Counted from the first letter of the stretch, positions 34,868 to 44,177 are shown. The stretch is 64,000 nucleotides of DNA from Mycobacterium asiaticum (GCF_001673635.1 NZ_LZMH01000002.1:1-64000); one strand, 5' to 3'. The notes: a model not told the origin generated them from the sequence alone. A program made the numbers and translations.

Positions 34868-34877
34868 ATACAAGGGG

Positions 34878-35363
34878 TCAACCGCGCCGTGCGCGGCTGA
34901 GAGCCGAGCGAGGCGGCCAGGCCCGCATGTGATTGCGAACGTGACTCATGGTGTTGCCGAGAAGTTGTACGTCCTGGTCGGAGAGCGAATCGAAGAGCAG
35001 TTCGCGGACGACCTCGATGTGCCCGGGCATGACCTGGGCCAGCCGGGCTCGACCCGCCTCGGTGATGTCAACGGTGGTGGCCCGCCGGTCGTGGGGGCTG
35101 GCATTGCGGGTGATCAGGCCTGCCTTCTCCAACAGTCCCGCCTGATGGGTCAGGCCGCTGCGGCTATAGACGACCTTGTCGGCGAGGTCGGTCATGGTGA
35201 GCTGCCCGTCGGCCTCGGCGAGTTGCGCCAGGATCTCGAACTGCACGTAGCTGAGGTCGCCGTCGGCTTGTAGCTGCTGGCGCACCGCGTACTGGAGCAG
35301 GCTGACCGCTTCGGTCAGGGCGAAGTACGTATGCATCTGAGCCGGCGTGAGGGCGTCGCTCAT
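34878..35363 (-). CDS. MarR family transcriptional regulator
   Basis: The 161-residue protein starts MSDALTPAQMHTYFALTEAV. It carries a winged helix-turn-helix (LTMTDLADKVVYSRSGLTHQ, then the wing RNASPHDRRATTVDITEAGR with the family DRR signature) and a C-terminal dimerising helix. The ATG at 35363 is chosen because the longer reading frame would span an operator. It is divergent to a quinone oxidoreductase with three near-identical palindromes between the genes, so it almost certainly represses both. Ligand unknown, plausibly quinones or electrophiles. Confidence 0.92.
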   Translation of the reverse strand: MSDALTPAQMHTYFALTEAVSLLQYAVRQQLQADGDLSYVQFEILAQLAEADGQLTMTDLADKVVYSRSGLTHQAGLLEKAGLITRNASPHDRRATTVDITEAGRARLAQVMPGHIEVVRELLFDSLSDQDVQLLGNTMSHVRNHMRAWPPRSALSRARRG

Positions 35364-35376
35364 CTCGCCATCGTAA

Positions 35377-35394
35377 TGCTTCGATTTCGAAGCA
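35377..35394. promoter_or_regulatory. MarR operator 1
   Basis: TGCTTCGATTTCGAAGCA, nearly perfect palindrome, 14 bases upstream of the marR-type start, positioned to block its ribosome or promoter region. Confidence 0.8.
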
Positions 35395-35424
35395 CTGAGA
35401 TCAGCGTCACACCTCATGGGGAAA

Positions 35425-35442
35425 TGCTTCGAAATCGAAACA
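35425..35442. promoter_or_regulatory. MarR operator 2
   Basis: TGCTTCGAAATCGAAACA, one mismatch in the right arm. Centre lies 48 bases from operator 1 and 36 from operator 3. Confidence 0.75.
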
Positions 35443-35460
35443 AGTTACACCTGGCGTAAC

Positions 35461-35478
35461 TGCTTCGAATTCGAAGCA
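35461..35478. promoter_or_regulatory. MarR operator 3
   Basis: TGCTTCGAATTCGAAGCA is a perfect 18-base palindrome 21 bases upstream of the oxidoreductase start, just before its GGAGG site. Confidence 0.82.
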
Positions 35479-35498
35479 ACAGACCATTGGAGGTAACC

Positions 35499-36434
35499 AT
35501 GAAGGCAGTGCTGTACCACCGTTACGGCAGTAGCGACGTGCTCGAGTACACCGAGATCCAGCGACCGATACCGTCCCCCGGGCAGGTCCTCATCAAGGTG
35601 GCCGGAACGTCGTTCAACCCGGTCGACGCGGGCATCCGCGGCGGCTATCTGTCCGAGGTGTACACGATCGGCTTTCCGCACATCCCGGGGATCGACTTCG
35701 CGGGCACGGTCGCTGAGCTCGGTGACGGCGTGACGGGCTGGAGCGTCGGCGATGCGGTCGTGGCGTTGCTCCCGTTGGATGCTGACGGCGCCGCCGCCGA
35801 GTACGTGCTGGCGCCAGCGGAGGCGTTGGCGGCCGCGCCGCGCTCGATGCCGCTGGCCGATTCCGCGGCACTGCCGACGGTCGGGCTGACGGCATGGCAG
35901 GCATTATTCGAGCTCGCCGGATTGAAGGCGGGACAGCAGATCCTGATCAATGGTGCCGGCGGAGCGGTCGGCGGCTATGCGGTCCAACTCGGCAAGCAAG
36001 CCGGGGCGATCGTCACCGCAACCGCATCTGCCCGCAGCGCCGACCGGCTACGCAACTACGGCGCCGATCGGGTCATCGAGCACATCGACTACTCGCGGAC
36101 ACCGATTGCCGTCGCCGGGCAGCCGTTCGATGTGGTGCTCAACCTGGTGAGTACCAGCGCGGAGGAAACCGCTGCCCTGGTCGGCGTGGTCGCCGATGGC
36201 GGCATCCACGTGGGCACCATGGCGTCCGGGACGGAGGATTCGGTGCGGGGGGTGCGAGCGCAACGCGTCTTCGTCCGCAGCGATGCCGGGCAGCTTGCCG
36301 AGCTGGTCCGCCGCGTCGACGCGGGCGAGCTGCACATCGACGTGGCCGACCGTCGGCCGCTGGCTGAGGCCGCCACCGTGCACGATGCTTCCGACGCCGG
36401 TCGCCTACCCGGCAAGACGATTCTGTTGCCCTAG
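35499..36434 (+). CDS. Quinone oxidoreductase-type, zinc-free medium-chain dehydrogenase
   Basis: The 311-residue protein begins MKAVLYHRYGSSDVLEYTEI with a GGAGGTAACC ribosome site. It has the MDR catalytic fold (FNPVDAGIRGGY, GIDFAGTV) and the NADPH motif INGAGGAVGGYAVQLGK. Zinc-binding cysteines are absent, as in QOR/zeta-crystallin enzymes. It probably reduces quinones or enones with NADPH. Three operators and a divergent MarR gene indicate induction by an electrophile-like signal. The stop forms CTAG with the convergent exonuclease gene. Confidence 0.9.
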   Translation: MKAVLYHRYGSSDVLEYTEIQRPIPSPGQVLIKVAGTSFNPVDAGIRGGYLSEVYTIGFPHIPGIDFAGTVAELGDGVTGWSVGDAVVALLPLDADGAAAEYVLAPAEALAAAPRSMPLADSAALPTVGLTAWQALFELAGLKAGQQILINGAGGAVGGYAVQLGKQAGAIVTATASARSADRLRNYGADRVIEHIDYSRTPIAVAGQPFDVVLNLVSTSAEETAALVGVVADGGIHVGTMASGTEDSVRGVRAQRVFVRSDAGQLAELVRRVDAGELHIDVADRRPLAEAATVHDASDAGRLPGKTILLP

Positions 36435-37423
36435 AACAGGGCGAGCTGGTCGTCGGCCGGGGATGCGTCGACGAATTCCTCCATGCTGGTGCCGCCGACC
36501 ACGGATCCGACGTTGTCCATGAACTGCGCGTCGGAAACAACTGGAACACCGAGCCGCAGGGCGTGATAGCCCTTTCCCTGCTCGGGGGTCGTGTCGTTGC
36601 ACACCACCAGGGAGGTCTCGCGGTCGACGTCGTCGCTGTAGGCCAGCCCGGCGTGCAGAATCCGTTCGACGAGTTCCTCGTGGGTGCGACCCACCTCGGC
36701 GGCCAGCGCGACCCGCATGCCCTGGACCAGTGGCCTGTCTCGGACGTAGGGGCCCGGGTTCAGGTAGGGACAGGGCATCCGGGCCGCCAACGTCTTCAGC
36801 GGCCGCAGCTCGTCATGGGTGACGCGGCCGTTGGGCCATCGGCTCCGGGTCACTGGATGCACCGGCAACCAGATGTCCCGGTCGCGTGCCCTTCCCAAGG
36901 CCGCGGCCAGGACCCCGGTCAGCACCATGGCGTCGTCGAACGCGTCGTGTGGCCGTTCCTGAGTGACACCCCAGTGCGCCGCGAGCGTCTCAAGCCGCAG
37001 GTTCTCCAGGCCGAGCTCGAGGCGACGAGCGAGCTCGACCGTGCACATGACGGTGTCGACGGGCAGCTCGGTGTCCACCATCTCCGCTTCAGCCGCCAGA
37101 AACGAGTAGTCGAACGCGACGTTGTGCGCCACCAGGGTCCGTCCCCGCAGCACCTCGATCACGTCGGCCGCGATGTCACCGAACTGGGGCTGATCTTCGA
37201 GCATCGCGGCCGTCAGCCCGTGCACGTGCGTGGGCCCGGGATCGACCCCTGGGTTGAGTAAGCTGACCACCGACTGCTCAACCCGGCCCCGGGAATCGAG
37301 CCCCAGCACGGCGATACTGATGATCCGGGCCTGACCCGGGCGGAAGCCCGAGGTCTCGACATCGATGACGGCCCATCCCCCGTCCGGCTCTCGTGCAGGC
37401 CGGCCCCAGGACATCCGGTTCAT
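36431..37423 (-). CDS. DEDDh 3'-5' exonuclease with BRCT domain (Rv3711c, DnaQ-like)
   Basis: The 330-residue protein has the exonuclease motifs ViDVETSGF (Exo I, ~20-27), HNVAFDYSFL (Exo II) and HDAFDDAM (Exo III, DEDDh class). A BRCT-like domain fills the C-terminal third (MRVALAAEVGRTHEELVER, then LVVCNDTT). M. tuberculosis annotates its homologue as a DnaQ epsilon-type protein, though the replicative proofreading there is done by the PHP domain of DnaE1; a repair role is more likely. ATG at 37423 used; ATG at 37414 is also possible. Confidence 0.9.
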   Translation of the reverse strand: MNRMSWGRPAREPDGGWAVIDVETSGFRPGQARIISIAVLGLDSRGRVEQSVVSLLNPGVDPGPTHVHGLTAAMLEDQPQFGDIAADVIEVLRGRTLVAHNVAFDYSFLAAEAEMVDTELPVDTVMCTVELARRLELGLENLRLETLAAHWGVTQERPHDAFDDAMVLTGVLAAALGRARDRDIWLPVHPVTRSRWPNGRVTHDELRPLKTLAARMPCPYLNPGPYVRDRPLVQGMRVALAAEVGRTHEELVERILHAGLAYSDDVDRETSLVVCNDTTPEQGKGYHALRLGVPVVSDAQFMDNVGSVVGGTSMEEFVDASPADDQLALF

Positions 37424-37555
37424 GGCTTGAGGATGGCACGGCGAACCGACATCTCTGGTTCGCTGGCGCATCGTGTCGGCCTCTAAAGGCTCTGAGGGCG
37501 ACCCGCTGCACCCGGCGCAGAGCGCCGCGTTTGCGATCGCCCTTAAACTCTCCGG

Positions 37556-38836
37556 GTGATCACCGCCCGCGCTCGTCTGGCTCTCGCCGCTGGAGCGAGC
37601 GCGCGCTGGGCATCCCGAGTCACCGGACGTGGTGCCGGCGCCATGATCGGCGGACTGGTCGCGATGACGCTGGACCGCTCGGTGTTGCGCCAGCTCGGGG
37701 TGGGCCGGCGCACGGTCATCGTCACCGGGACCAACGGCAAATCGACGACGACCCGGATGACCGCCGCCGCGCTGGGCACCATCGGCGCGGTGGCCACCAA
37801 CGCCGAAGGCGCCAACATGGACGCCGGCCTGGTGGCCGCGCTGGCCGCCGACCGGCGGGCGGAGCTCGCTGCCCTCGAGGTCGACGAGATGCATGTGCCG
37901 CACGTCTCCGACGCCGTGGAACCGGCCGCGATCGTGCTGCTCAACCTGTCCCGCGACCAGCTGGATCGGGTCGGAGAGATCAACGTCATCGAACGAACCC
38001 TGCGCGGCGGTCTGGAGCGCCACCCCAACGCGGTGATCGTCGCCAACTGTGACGACGTGCTGATGACCTCGGCCGCCTACGACAGCCCGAATGTGGTCTG
38101 GGTGGCCGCCGGTGGATCCTGGGCGAACGACTCGGTCAGCTGTCCACGCAGCGGTGAGGTGATCGTCCGTGAGCAGCAGCACTGGTATTCAACCGGCGTC
38201 GACTTCAAGCGGCCCAGCCCCCAGTGGTGGTTCGACGACACCACCCTGTACGGCCCCGACGGCCTGGCGTTACCGATGCGCCTGGCCCTGCCCGGCGCGG
38301 TGAACCGCGGCAACGCCGCCCAGGCGGTGGCAGCCGCCGTCGCGCTCGGCGCCGACCCGGCCAAGGCCGTCGCGGCGGTATCGGCGGTCGACGAGGTCGC
38401 CGGGCGGTACCGAACCATCCGGCTGGGCGACCATGGGGTGCGGATCCTGCTGGCCAAGAACCCGGCCGGCTGGCAGGAGGCGTTGTCGATGGTCGACAAG
38501 CACGCCGACGGCGTGGTGATCGCGGTCAACGGGCAGATTCCCGACGGGGAGGATCTGTCCTGGTTGTGGGACGTACGCTTCGAGCATCTCGCCAGTGAGC
38601 CCCGTGCGTCACGGGGTGAATCAGGCGAGGAACAGCAGCGCGAAAAAACCCGCGTCGTGGCCGCCGGTGAGCGCGGCACCGACCTGGCGGTTCGGTTGGG
38701 CTACGCCGGCGTCGAGCACACCCTGGTGCACGACACCGTTGCGGCCATCGAGTCGTGCCCGCCCGGGCGGGTGGAGGTTGTCGCCAACTACACCGCCTTT
38801 CTGCAGCTGAACCGGAGGTTGGCGCGCCATGGCTGA
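37556..38836 (+). CDS. murT: Lipid II isoglutaminyl synthase, MurT subunit (Rv3712-like)
   Basis: MurT activates the D-Glu of lipid II with ATP so GatD can amidate it to D-iso-glutamine. The 426-residue Mur-ligase has the ATP loop VIVTGTNGKSTTTR (54-67) and a central Mur domain. The Cys-rich zinc ribbon of staphylococcal MurT is reduced to a single cysteine (SCPRSGEV near residue 198). Start GTG 37556. It overlaps gatD by 8 bases. It also carries a non-conserved insertion near residue 345-365 (SEPRASRGESGEEQQREKT) beyond the M. tuberculosis length of about 413. Confidence 0.92.
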   Translation: MITARARLALAAGASARWASRVTGRGAGAMIGGLVAMTLDRSVLRQLGVGRRTVIVTGTNGKSTTTRMTAAALGTIGAVATNAEGANMDAGLVAALAADRRAELAALEVDEMHVPHVSDAVEPAAIVLLNLSRDQLDRVGEINVIERTLRGGLERHPNAVIVANCDDVLMTSAAYDSPNVVWVAAGGSWANDSVSCPRSGEVIVREQQHWYSTGVDFKRPSPQWWFDDTTLYGPDGLALPMRLALPGAVNRGNAAQAVAAAVALGADPAKAVAAVSAVDEVAGRYRTIRLGDHGVRILLAKNPAGWQEALSMVDKHADGVVIAVNGQIPDGEDLSWLWDVRFEHLASEPRASRGESGEEQQREKTRVVAAGERGTDLAVRLGYAGVEHTLVHDTVAAIESCPPGRVEVVANYTAFLQLNRRLARHG

Positions 38837-39536
38837 CTCGACGGTGCGGATCGGGCTGGTGCTGCCCGACGTGATGGGCACCTACGGCGACGGCGGCAAC
38901 GCGGTGGTGTTGCGCCAACGGCTGCTGCTGCGCGATATTCCCGCCGAGATCGTGGAGATAACGCTGGCCGATCCGGTGCCGGACTCGCTGGACCTGTACA
39001 CGCTCGGCGGCGCGGAGGACTATGCCCAACGCTTGGCGACGCGGCACCTCATCCGGTACCCGGGCCTGCAGCGCGCGGCCGAACGCGGGGCGCCGGTGCT
39101 GGCGATCTGCGCGGCGGTGCAGGTGCTCGGGCACTGGTATGAAACGTCGTCGGGAGAACGAGTCGACGGGGTGGGCATGCTCGATGCCACCACCTCGCCC
39201 CAGGAGACGAGGACCATCGGCGAGCTGGTGTCCAAGCCACTGCTGCAAGGACTCTCCCAGCGGTTGACCGGGTTCGAAAACCACCGCGGCGGCACCGTGC
39301 TGGGCCCGGCCGCTTCGCCGTTGGCCGCCGTCAGCAAGGGCGCCGGGAACCGGGCCGGTGACGGCTTCGATGGCGCCGTGCAGGGCAATGTGGTGGCGAC
39401 CTACATGCACGGCCCGTGTTTGGCACGCAACCCAGAGCTTGCCGACCTGCTGCTCGGCAAGGTGGTGGGCGAGCTGGCGCCCCTAGAGCTGCCCGAGGTG
39501 GACTTGCTGCGCCGCGAACGACTGGCGGCGCGCTGA
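38829..39536 (+). CDS. gatD: Lipid II isoglutaminyl synthase, glutamine amidotransferase subunit GatD (Rv3713, CobQ2)
   Basis: GatD releases ammonia from glutamine for MurT. The 235-residue class I-like amidotransferase has the nucleophile Cys94 in LAICAAVQVLG and the His at 194 in ATYMHGPCLARNPELAD, the CobB/CobQ-type dyad. Older annotation calls it CobQ2, but the murT neighbour shows cell-wall amidation. It starts within murT (8-base overlap) and ends 1 base before the GTG of a secreted-protein gene. Confidence 0.93.
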   Translation: MADSTVRIGLVLPDVMGTYGDGGNAVVLRQRLLLRDIPAEIVEITLADPVPDSLDLYTLGGAEDYAQRLATRHLIRYPGLQRAAERGAPVLAICAAVQVLGHWYETSSGERVDGVGMLDATTSPQETRTIGELVSKPLLQGLSQRLTGFENHRGGTVLGPAASPLAAVSKGAGNRAGDGFDGAVQGNVVATYMHGPCLARNPELADLLLGKVVGELAPLELPEVDLLRRERLAAR

Positions 39537-39537
39537 G

Positions 39538-39975
39538 GTGCGGACCCAACAGGCGAGGTTCAGCGCGCAATTCGTGGCGGGTGCCGCGGCGCTCGCCACG
39601 GCGGCGGTCATCGCGTCGCCGACGCCGGCGCACGCCGAGCCGGAAGTCTTGATCGGCCGATACAGCGTGCAATACGCGGGCAGCGACAAACCGACCGCCT
39701 GGCTCTTCGTCCCCTGCGGGTCGGACTGCACACGAGCGACCTCACAAGACGGCGGGACGTTCGTCATCAGCTGGGAGTTTCAACTCGCCAATGGGCGATG
39801 GACGCACAACGGCACGACCCAGGTGCCGTGCCCTAACGGCGCATCGACCCCGGCGACCGTCCACTACAGCTTCGATGCGGTGACGCTGGCCGGCGAAGGT
39901 GAAACGGCGACGTCGGGGTGTGGCGGCGAACCGGGCGACACCTTCACCCGACGATTCCAGTTGAGCAAGGCGTAA
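39538..39975 (+). CDS. Secreted protein with Sec signal peptide, unknown function
   Basis: The 145-residue protein starts at GTG 39538, one base after gatD. Residues 1-33 form a signal peptide with a hydrophobic core (AGAAALATAAVIASPT) and the cleavage site AHA-EP. The mature part has about four cysteines (VPCGSDC, VPCPNG, SGCGGEPG), probably two disulfides, and a beta-rich pattern. I do not recognise the family; it looks like the small secreted mycobacterial proteins with beta-barrel-like domains. Possibly co-expressed with murT-gatD. Confidence 0.78.
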   Translation: MRTQQARFSAQFVAGAAALATAAVIASPTPAHAEPEVLIGRYSVQYAGSDKPTAWLFVPCGSDCTRATSQDGGTFVISWEFQLANGRWTHNGTTQVPCPNGASTPATVHYSFDAVTLAGEGETATSGCGGEPGDTFTRRFQLSKA

Positions 39976-39981
39976 GAAACG

Positions 39982-40593
39982 TCAGACCATCGCGCGGCGG
40001 CCGGTGAGCGCGCGACCCAGGGTCAACTCGTCGGCGAACTCCAAGTCACCGCCCATCGGCAGCCCCGACGCGATCCGCGTCACCGTGAGGCCGGGGATGT
40101 CGCGCAGCATCCGCACCAGATAGGTGGCGGTCGCCTCGCCTTCGGTGTTGGGGTCGGTGGCGATGATCACCTCGGTGATGTCGACGTCGTCGACCCGCTG
40201 ACCGATCCGGGTCAACAGCTCCCGGATCCGCAGCTGTTCGGGACCGATCCCGGACAGCGGGTCCAGCGCCCCGCCCAGCACGTGATAGCGGCCCCGGAAT
40301 TCGCGGGTGCGCTCCACGGCCTGGATGTCCTTCGGTTCCTCGACGACGCACACCTGCGATCCGTCCCGGCGCGGGTCGGCGCAGATCCGGCAGCGCTCCT
40401 CGTCGGAGACGTTGCCGCAGACGGCGCAGAAGCGCACGCCGTCGCGGACTTTGCCCAACACAGCCGTCAACCGGTCGATGTCCGGCGGCTCGACGGACAA
40501 CAAGTGGAAGGCGATGCGCTGGGCGCTCTTGGGCCCGATGCCTGGCAGCTTGCCGAGCTCGTCGATCAGGTCCTGAACCGGTCCTTCGAACAT
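39982..40593 (-). CDS. recR: Recombination mediator protein RecR
   Basis: RecR works with RecO/RecF at gaps in recombinational repair. The 203-residue protein has the helix-hairpin-helix start ([20 protein letters not shown]), a C4 zinc motif Cys56-x2-Cys59 ... Cys68-x2-Cys71, and a TOPRIM domain ([23 protein letters not shown]). Start at ATG 40593 fits the family length exactly. It lies 10 bases downstream of the ebfC gene, the classical pairing. Confidence 0.96.
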   Translation of the reverse strand: MFEGPVQDLIDELGKLPGIGPKSAQRIAFHLLSVEPPDIDRLTAVLGKVRDGVRFCAVCGNVSDEERCRICADPRRDGSQVCVVEEPKDIQAVERTREFRGRYHVLGGALDPLSGIGPEQLRIRELLTRIGQRVDDVDITEVIIATDPNTEGEATATYLVRMLRDIPGLTVTRIASGLPMGGDLEFADELTLGRALTGRRAMV

Positions 40594-40603
40594 GTTGGTG
40601 GGA

Positions 40604-40957
40604 TCAGACCCCCGGCACGCCGGGTGCGGGCGGCGCGGCCGGCGGGGCCGGCGGGCGCAGGCCACCGGCCAACGCACCCAGCCGCTCCTGCGCCATTTTG
40701 GTGACCTGCTGGGACGCGTCGCGCATCGCGCCGACGATCAAATCTTGCAGGGTGTCGATGTCACTGGGGTCGACGACCTTCGGGTCGATCGTCACCCCCA
40801 CGACCTCGCCGCTGCCTTTGACGGTGACCTTGACCAGTCCCCCACCGGCTTCACCGTGCACCTCGGAGTTCGCCAGCTGCTGCTGCGCCTCGAGTAGTTT
40901 CTGCTGCATCTGCTGCGCCTGAGCCAGCAGCTGCGACATATCGCCTCCGGGTTGCAT
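40604..40957 (-). CDS. YbaB/EbfC nucleoid-associated protein
   Basis: The 117-residue protein has the alpha-beta-alpha YbaB core ([50 protein letters not shown]) and a proline-rich C-terminus. YbaB/EbfC dimers bind DNA without strong specificity and are found beside recR in most bacteria. An alternative start at the internal MSQLL (ATG 40939) would also fit the family. Confidence 0.93.
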   Translation of the reverse strand: MQPGGDMSQLLAQAQQMQQKLLEAQQQLANSEVHGEAGGGLVKVTVKGSGEVVGVTIDPKVVDPSDIDTLQDLIVGAMRDASQQVTKMAQERLGALAGGLRPPAPPAAPPAPGVPGV

Positions 40958-41055
40958 GACAGTCCCCTCGCATCTTGGTCTCGAGTTGGTTTCGCCTGCG
41001 CTTGTCGGGCGATTTGAAACATTCAGCGTAGTCCGCGCGGCGATACCTTGGCGCA

Positions 41056-41826
41056 GTGGACGTACGAGTCAGCCTGCGTGTCGGCATCGCCATGATCATC
41101 GGAACACTTGCAGCCGCCGCAGTGCCCGTCAGGCCGCTGATGCCCGCCGCAACCGCGGCGCCCGGCAGTCTGGCCGGAATGATCGTGTTCATCGATCCCG
41201 GCCACAACGGGGTCAACGACGCTTCCATCGGACGCCAGGTCCCCACCGGACGAGGCGGCACCAAGGACTGTCAGGCCAGCGGCACGTCAACCAACAGCGG
41301 ATACTCCGAACACACCTTCACCTGGGACACCGCGCTGCGGCTGCGGGCCGCCCTCAACGCCCTGGGCGTGCGGACCGCGATGTCGCGCAGCAACGACAAC
41401 GCGCTCGGGCCGTGCGTCGACGAACGCGCCAACATGGCAAACGCGCTGCACCCGAACGCGATCGTCAGCCTGCACGGCGACGGCGGCCCCGCATCCGGGC
41501 GGGGATTCCATGTCAACTACTCGTCCCCGCCACTCAACGCGGCCCAGGCCGGGCCGTCCGTGCAGTTCGCCCGCGTCATGCGCGACCAGTTGCAGGCGTC
41601 CGGCATCCCGCCGGCGAACTACATCGGCCAGGGCGGCCTCTACGGACGCTCGGACCTGGCCGGCCTGAACCTCGCCCAGTATCCGTCCGTGCTGGTTGAA
41701 CTGGGCAACATGAAGAATCCCGCGGATTCGGCGTCGATGGAGTCCGCGGAGGGCCGGCAGAAGTACGCCGACGCGCTGGTCCGCGGCGTCGCGGGGTTCT
41801 TAGCCACCCAGGGCCAGGCGCGCTAG
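41056..41826 (+). CDS. ami1: N-acetylmuramoyl-L-alanine amidase Ami1 (Rv3717-like)
   Basis: Ami1 hydrolyses the bond between MurNAc and L-Ala in peptidoglycan, helping cell separation. The 256-residue protein has a signal peptide (residues 1-35, ending AATAAPG) and an Amidase_3 domain with zinc ligands His50 (FIDPGHNG), Glu85 (SEHTFTW) and His140 (SLHGDGG), and catalytic Glu215 ([10 protein letters not shown]). Cys72 and Cys120 can form the disulfide known in the M. tuberculosis enzyme. It has no cell-wall binding domain, as in that protein. Stop shares CTAG with the convergent gene. Confidence 0.94.
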   Translation: MDVRVSLRVGIAMIIGTLAAAAVPVRPLMPAATAAPGSLAGMIVFIDPGHNGVNDASIGRQVPTGRGGTKDCQASGTSTNSGYSEHTFTWDTALRLRAALNALGVRTAMSRSNDNALGPCVDERANMANALHPNAIVSLHGDGGPASGRGFHVNYSSPPLNAAQAGPSVQFARVMRDQLQASGIPPANYIGQGGLYGRSDLAGLNLAQYPSVLVELGNMKNPADSASMESAEGRQKYADALVRGVAGFLATQGQAR

Positions 41827-42269
41827 GCGGACTGGCCTTCCAGCTCGTTCTTCAGGTTGGTCAGCACCTCGTTCTGAATCTTCTTCAGTCCCAGCGGCGC
41901 GAACGTCTTCTCGAAGAATCCCTTGACGCCGCCGGCACCGGTCCAGGTCGTCGTCAGGGTGACGCTGGATCCGGGGCCGGCCGGCGCCACCGTCCAGTTG
42001 ATGACCATCGACGAGTTCGCGTCCTTCTCGATGACCGTGTGCCCGGCGACGTCCACGTTGACCTGCACGTTGCGCACACGCGACTCGGTCGCCTGCAGCC
42101 GCCACTTGGCCACCGTGCCCTGACCCTGACCGCCTTCGAGCACTTCGTACTCGCTGTATTGCGGGGAAAGGATCTTCGGACGGACGTTGCGGTAGTCGGC
42201 CACCGCGTCGAGCACTGCGTTCGGCTCAGCGTTGATCAAGACGGTGCTGGCTGCCTTCACCTGTCCCAT
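41823..42269 (-). CDS. SRPBCC (polyketide cyclase/START-like) family protein (Rv3718c-like)
   Basis: The 148-residue protein begins MGQVKAASTVLINAEPNAVL and shows the helix-grip fold pattern: a short N-terminal strand, small helices (VADYRNVRPKILSPQY) and a long C-terminal amphipathic helix (KTFAPLGLKKIQNEVLTNLK). Such proteins bind a hydrophobic ligand in a central cavity. Ligand and role are unknown. ATG at 42269 is preferred over 42278. Confidence 0.87.
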   Translation of the reverse strand: MGQVKAASTVLINAEPNAVLDAVADYRNVRPKILSPQYSEYEVLEGGQGQGTVAKWRLQATESRVRNVQVNVDVAGHTVIEKDANSSMVINWTVAPAGPGSSVTLTTTWTGAGGVKGFFEKTFAPLGLKKIQNEVLTNLKNELEGQSA

Positions 42270-42347
42270 CAGGTGCAACTCCTCTGCTCATGACCGTGCC
42301 ACCGCACGGTCGGCTGTCGGGGACCACGATATAGGTGCGCTGTACGG

Positions 42348-44177
42348 CTACCCGTCGATACGACGGGCCCCCAGTTCGTTCTGCAGCAGCTCGAGAGCGA
42401 CCTCCTCCGGGTCCCGCCGGGGTTCCGACGGATCCGTGCGGCCGGCCTCGGCGAGCATGCTTTCCTCTTCGTCGCGCTGCGCCGAAACATGCTGTGTCAC
42501 AGGTTCTTCCACCTTTGGTGGAGCGACACTGAGATCCGCGGCGACCGGCGGACCGGTTTCGCAACGGACTCGCCAGTTCACCCCCAGCGCGTCCTTGAGC
42601 GCCTCGACGATGACGTCGGCGTTGCGCTGTTCGGACAGCCGCTTGGCCAGGGGCGCGGCTTCGTGGGTCAACACCAGCGTGTTGTCCTCGACGGCAAGGA
42701 CCGTGGCGCCGGACAACATGACGGCGGTGGTGCGGCTGCGCTCCCGGACCTTGTCGCGCACCGTCGGCCACATGCTGCGCACCGCGGCGGCGTTGAGTTC
42801 ACCCGGCGCGGCGGGAGCCGGCGGCGCGGGGGGAGCCGGTGGCGCGGCCGCAGGCGGCGGCGGGGACGGTGCTTGCGGCGGGGGCTGCGGTGGCGGCGTC
42901 GCGGGCTTCGGCGGCGCCGCCGAGGCCGGCTCGGCCTTGGGCTCTTCCGGCCGCGGTGCGGGCCGGGTGAACGGCGGACGAGCCGGCGCGCTGGGCGCGG
43001 GCGCGTCCGCGGCCGGTATCGAGATGGCCAGCCGGGTTTCGATGCGCTCGACGCGTTGCAGCAACGCCGATTCGGCGTCGGAGGCCGACGGCAACAGCAG
43101 TCGGGCGCAGACCACTTCGAGCAGCAAGCGCGGCGCCGTGGCGCCACGCATCTCCCCGAGGCCCGCTTGGACCACTTCGGCGTATCGGGTCAGGGTCGCC
43201 GGACCGATTCGGGCTGCTTGATCCCGCATGCGGTCCAGGATGTCCTCCGGGGCATCCACCACCCCGCGGGACACCGCGTCCGGGACCGCCTGCATGAGGA
43301 TGAGGTCGCGGAACCGTTCCAGCAGATCGGTGGCGAAGCGCCGGGGGTCGTGCCCGGCGTCGATCACCGATTCGACGGCGCCGAACAACGCCGCCGCGTC
43401 ACCGGCGGCCAGGGCGTCGACGGCGTCGTCGATGAGCGCGACGTCGGTGGCGCCCAGCAGCCCCAGCGCCCGCTGATAGCCGACCCGGCCGCCGTCGGAT
43501 CCGGCCACCAGCTGATCCAGCACCGAGAGCGTGTCGCGTGGCGAGCCGCCGCCGGCCCGGATGACCAGCGGATACACCGCCTCGTCGACGACGACGCCCT
43601 CCTGCTCACAGATCCGGGAGATCAACGCCCGCATGGTGCGGGGCGGGAGCAGCCGGAACGGATAGTGATGGGTGCGCGACCGGATGGTGGGCAGCACCTT
43701 CTCCGGCTCGGTGGTCGCGAAGATGAAGATGAGGTGCTCGGGTGGTTCCTCGACGATCTTGAGCAGCGCATTGAATCCTGCCGTGGTCACCATGTGCGCC
43801 TCGTCGACGATGAACACCCGGTAGCGCGACTGAGCCGGCGCGTAGAAGGCGCGGTCGCGCAGTTCGCGGGTGTCGTCAACGCCGCCGTGGCTGGCCGCGT
43901 CGAGCTCGACCACATCGATGCTGCCCGGCGCGTTGGGGGCCAGCGCCTGGCAGGAATCGCAAACTCCACACGGGGTGGCGGTGGGACCCTGCGCGCAGTT
44001 CAGCGATCGCGCGAGAATGCGCGCGGACGAGGTCTTTCCGCAGCCGCGTGGCCCGGAGAACAGGTATGCGTGGTTGATCCGGCCCGCTTGCAGGGCGACG
44101 GAGAGCGGCTCGGTGACGTGCTCCTGCCCCACCACTTCGGCGAAGGATGCCGGTCGGTACTTGCGGTAGAGGGCCAC
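42348..44177 (-). CDS. dnaX: DNA polymerase III subunits gamma and tau
   Basis: DnaX is the clamp-loader ATPase. The 609-residue protein starts at GTG 44177 (MALYRKYRPASFAEVVG) and has Walker A SGPRGCGKT at ~41-49, a four-Cys zinc module (Cys61, 70, 73, 76), Walker B VFIVDEAH at ~121-128 and sensor regions. A proline/alanine-rich linker near residues 420-470 precedes the tau-type C-terminal domain. The linker is longer than in M. tuberculosis (578 residues as I recall). Two 32-base direct repeats lie just upstream. Confidence 0.95.
   Translation of the reverse strand: MALYRKYRPASFAEVVGQEHVTEPLSVALQAGRINHAYLFSGPRGCGKTSSARILARSLNCAQGPTATPCGVCDSCQALAPNAPGSIDVVELDAASHGGVDDTRELRDRAFYAPAQSRYRVFIVDEAHMVTTAGFNALLKIVEEPPEHLIFIFATTEPEKVLPTIRSRTHHYPFRLLPPRTMRALISRICEQEGVVVDEAVYPLVIRAGGGSPRDTLSVLDQLVAGSDGGRVGYQRALGLLGATDVALIDDAVDALAAGDAAALFGAVESVIDAGHDPRRFATDLLERFRDLILMQAVPDAVSRGVVDAPEDILDRMRDQAARIGPATLTRYAEVVQAGLGEMRGATAPRLLLEVVCARLLLPSASDAESALLQRVERIETRLAISIPAADAPAPSAPARPPFTRPAPRPEEPKAEPASAAPPKPATPPPQPPPQAPSPPPPAAAPPAPPAPPAPAAPGELNAAAVRSMWPTVRDKVRERSRTTAVMLSGATVLAVEDNTLVLTHEAAPLAKRLSEQRNADVIVEALKDALGVNWRVRCETGPPVAADLSVAPPKVEEPVTQHVSAQRDEEESMLAEAGRTDPSEPRRDPEEVALELLQNELGARRIDG

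Noticed and set aside
37424..37555. Possible small gene between dnaQ-like and murT
   Set aside because: No frame with a start and plausible composition; it probably holds only the divergent promoters.
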